Positions 52,312-54,217 of a stretch of DNA of 54,217 bases are shown here, piece after piece. Position 1 is the stretch's first letter, and the number at the start of each line of letters is the position of its first letter. Both the position numbers and the translations under genes were made by a program. Source of the DNA: Bacillota bacterium (GTDB taxonomy: Bacteria > Bacillota > Limnochordia > Darwinibacteriales > Darwinibacteriaceae); contig DURQ01000001.1 of NCBI GenBank assembly GCA_012840725.1, positions 1-54,217 of the forward strand, read 5' to 3'. The notes below the pieces were generated by a model that was not told the origin of the DNA, made no database searches, and saw nothing but the letters and a program-made list of their open reading frames with translations.

Positions 52312-54217
52312 GTGAGTTCCTTTTTCATCGAACCCGAGAACAAGTTTTTCCTGGCATCCTTGAACGCAGATCCGCTCCTCCAGGATCTGGAGATCGAGCG
52401 CATCGGTGTCGATCCCCAGAGCAGGACCTGGACCTTCGTCTTAAAGGGGCGGCCCAAAGGCAGCCCTGAACTCTGGGACCAGCTGCACACGGCCATCAAG
52501 CAGCTGCACCCGGGCGTGGCCGATGTGCGGTTTCAGTGGACAGGCAGGGTAGAGGACGTGCAGCCAGAGGAACTGCGCCAATCAGAAGACGAGTACCTTG
52601 AGAACGCCATCAAACAGGTCAATGGAAAGCCCATCGATTACAGTCCGCCTCCGGCAGGCGGCAATGGGAACGGCCGGGGAAACGGCCGCAACCGCAGTCT
52701 CGTTCGGAGCTCCATCCCAGGAGAGCCGGTGCCCATCGCTCAGCTCCTGGAGGCAGAAGACAATGTGGTTGTCTGCGGTGAGGTGGTGAACCTGGAGTCA
52801 CGCACCACCCGTACAGGTAAGATCCTGGTCACCTTTGACCTCTACGACGGCACTGATACCATCACCTGTAAGGCCTTCCTCGATGAACCGGTTGACCTCG
52901 GCCTTAAGAAAGGCCAATGGGTAAAGGTACGAGGCAACCTGCAGTTTCAAACCTTTGACAACGAGCTTTCCATCATGACGCAGGGCCTAGCCCTGGTAGA
53001 TCCACCCCACTCTTTGGAAGACAACGCCGAGGTGAAGAGAGTCGAGCTGCACCTGCACACCAAGATGAGCGGCCTGGACGGCACCATCGATGTGGACCAG
53101 CTCCTTCGGCTTGCGGCCTCCCTGGGCCATGATGCCGTGGCTATCACTGACCACGGCGTTGTGCAGGCCTTTCCTGAAGCCCATCGCGCCCGCAAGAAAT
53201 ACAAGATCAAAGTGATCTACGGGGTGGAAGGCTACCTCATCGACGATCCGGCCAGCAAGACCAGGCCGTTTCATATTGTACTCCTGGCCAAGAACCGGAC
53301 AGGTCTCAAGAACCTCTACCGGCTGATCTCCTGTTCTCACCTGGAATTCTTTTACAGGGTTCCCCGTATCCCCCGGGCGCTGCTGCAGCAGTACCGGGAA
53401 GGACTGATCGTGGGATCCGCTTGTGAAGCCGGCGAAGTGTTCCGGGCAGTCCTAAACCAGCAGCCCAACGCCCTGGAAGTAGCTTCTTTCTATGATTACC
53501 TGGAGATCCAGCCTCTGCAGAACAACGAATTCTTGATCGGCACAACCCACGTGCGTTCCAGGGATGATCTGATCCGCATCAACCAGCAGATCATCAAACT
53601 CGGTGAGCGCCTAGGCAAGCCAGTGGTGGCCACCGGCGACGTGCATTTCCTCCGCCCGGAAGATGCCTTTGTACGCACCATCCTGCTGGCCGGAAAGGGT
53701 ATGGGTGACACGGAGTATCCTGCGCCGCTTTACTACCGCACCACAGAGGAGATGCTCAAAGAGTTTTCCTACCTGGGCCAGGAGAAGGCCTGGGAAGTGG
53801 TGGTGGAAAACCCGCGGAAGATCGCGGGAGAGGTGGAGGAACTCAGTCCAGTGCCGAGCGGGTTCTATCCGCCGCGCCTTCCTAACGCCGAAAAGGAACT
53901 GGAAGAAATGACCTATGCCAAAGCTAGGGAGATCTACGGAGATCCCCTGCCGCCAGTCGTCCAAGCCAGGCTCGAGCGGGAACTCACGGCCATCATCGAC
54001 CACGGTTATGCTTCCCTCTACTTGATCGCCCATAAGCTCGTGAAAAAGTCACTCGATGACCGCTATTTAGTGGGTTCCCGGGGCTCGGTAGGCTCCTCTC
54101 TCGTGGCCACCATGTGCGGCATCACGGAGGTCAATCCTCTGCCGCCTCACTACGTCTGCCCTCAGTGCCGGTGGCACGAGTTCTTTACGGCAGGTGAGGT
54201 TGGCTCAGGCGTTGACC
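52312..54217 (+). CDS. polC: DNA polymerase III alpha subunit PolC (partial, exonuclease domain absent from its usual site)
   Basis: The frame is open from GTG 52312 to the window end (635 codons); the polymerase core lies beyond it. GGGAGG at 52299-52304 precedes the start. Order: N-terminal domain (about 1-130), OB fold (about 139-225, VCGEVVNLESRTTRTGK), PHP first half (VELHLHTKMSG, 244-254; ITDHG, 278-282; YGVEGY, 303-308), then PHP second half (RPFHIVLLAKNRTGLKNL from 318; GSACEAGEVF, 368-377; GDVHF, 442-446), LVGSRGSVGSS and the zinc-binding CPQC (616-619). In B. subtilis PolC a DEDD exonuclease of about 170 residues interrupts the PHP between YGLEANIVDDG and SRPYHATLLA; here these flanks meet directly (YLIDDPASKTRPFHIVLL). 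No DVETTG motif is visible. The rest of the gene was not available. Confidence 0.95.
   Translation, partial: MSSFFIEPENKFFLASLNADPLLQDLEIERIGVDPQSRTWTFVLKGRPKGSPELWDQLHTAIKQLHPGVADVRFQWTGRVEDVQPEELRQSEDEYLENAIKQVNGKPIDYSPPPAGGNGNGRGNGRNRSLVRSSIPGEPVPIAQLLEAEDNVVVCGEVVNLESRTTRTGKILVTFDLYDGTDTITCKAFLDEPVDLGLKKGQWVKVRGNLQFQTFDNELSIMTQGLALVDPPHSLEDNAEVKRVELHLHTKMSGLDGTIDVDQLLRLAASLGHDAVAITDHGVVQAFPEAHRARKKYKIKVIYGVEGYLIDDPASKTRPFHIVLLAKNRTGLKNLYRLISCSHLEFFYRVPRIPRALLQQYREGLIVGSACEAGEVFRAVLNQQPNALEVASFYDYLEIQPLQNNEFLIGTTHVRSRDDLIRINQQIIKLGERLGKPVVATGDVHFLRPEDAFVRTILLAGKGMGDTEYPAPLYYRTTEEMLKEFSYLGQEKAWEVVVENPRKIAGEVEELSPVPSGFYPPRLPNAEKELEEMTYAKAREIYGDPLPPVVQARLERELTAIIDHGYASLYLIAHKLVKKSLDDRYLVGSRGSVGSSLVATMCGITEVNPLPPHYVCPQCRWHEFFTAGEVGSGVD

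Noticed and set aside
53200-53300. Frameshift or pseudogene as explanation for the missing PolC exonuclease
   Set aside because: The reading frame is continuous through the junction to the window end and both flanks are conserved. An assembly deletion in frame cannot be excluded without reads.

Overview
The window is a 54 kb stretch of about 57% G+C, almost gap-free (no gene-free stretch above 170 bases), from a bacterium of the Firmicutes/Bacillota type. The grounds are a PolC-type replicative polymerase, YlxM, RbgA, HslVU, MotE and a DQAxxLR-bearing FlhG, together with a gene order that follows the Bacillus subtilis ylxM-to-polC region almost throughout. The G+C, many GTG/TTG starts, motAB inside the flagellar operon and tandem Lrp genes suggest a deep-branching or clostridial-type member; species cannot be named from sequence alone. 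No rRNA, tRNA, CRISPR, insertion sequence or prophage was seen.

Layout. (1) 1-7490, protein targeting and translation: ylxM-ffh-rpsP-khpA-rimM-trmD-rplS, a terminator, then lepB-rbgA-rnhB-yraN and a D-Ala-D-Ala carboxypeptidase, closed by a strong terminator. (2) 7491-16195, accessory and DNA-processing genes: two overlapping Lrp/AsnC regulators behind a 16-bp palindrome; comM on the minus strand; overlapping divergent promoters; a zinc-ribbon protein; dprA; an Smg-like gene with its own promoter; topA, trmFO and xerC. (3) 16209-18260, the HslVU protease and a terminator. (4) 18318-40900, the flagellar operon: flgBC-fliEFGHIJ-motE-fliK-flgD-TIGR02530-flgE-motAB-fliL-fliN-fliOPQR-flhBAFG-PilZ-fliA, a small hydrophilic protein, and a SwrB-position membrane protein. 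(5) 40880-46632, translation and envelope: rpsB with its own promoter and leader, tsf, pyrH, frr, a small protein, uppS, cdsA and an AI-2E-type permease. (6) 46648-54217: dxr, rseP, ispG, proS, a family-2 glycosyltransferase and polC, which runs off the window.

How they work together. The flagellar block encodes rod parts (FlgB, FlgC, FliE), the MS ring, rotor parts FliG and FliN, the export ATPase and gate, hook, stator, placement GTPases, a c-di-GMP effector and the late sigma factor. Within this operon fliM, cheY, flbD/swrD and all che genes are missing, as is codY just before it. UppS, Dxr and IspG supply isoprenoid carriers, CdsA phospholipid precursors, and RseP intramembrane proteolysis.

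The most striking observation is in polC: the 3'-5' exonuclease domain that interrupts the PHP domain of B. subtilis PolC is cleanly absent at its usual site. The two halves of the PHP domain are joined directly in one open frame, and the PHP keeps its expected metal-ligand motifs, including an Asp that is Asn in B. subtilis. This points to a PolC that either proofreads through its PHP domain or relies on a separate exonuclease. Other points worth a second look are a possible leader peptide and operator-like inverted repeat before rpsB, the comM/dprA divergent promoter, strong hairpins on both sides of flgE, and the missing fliM.
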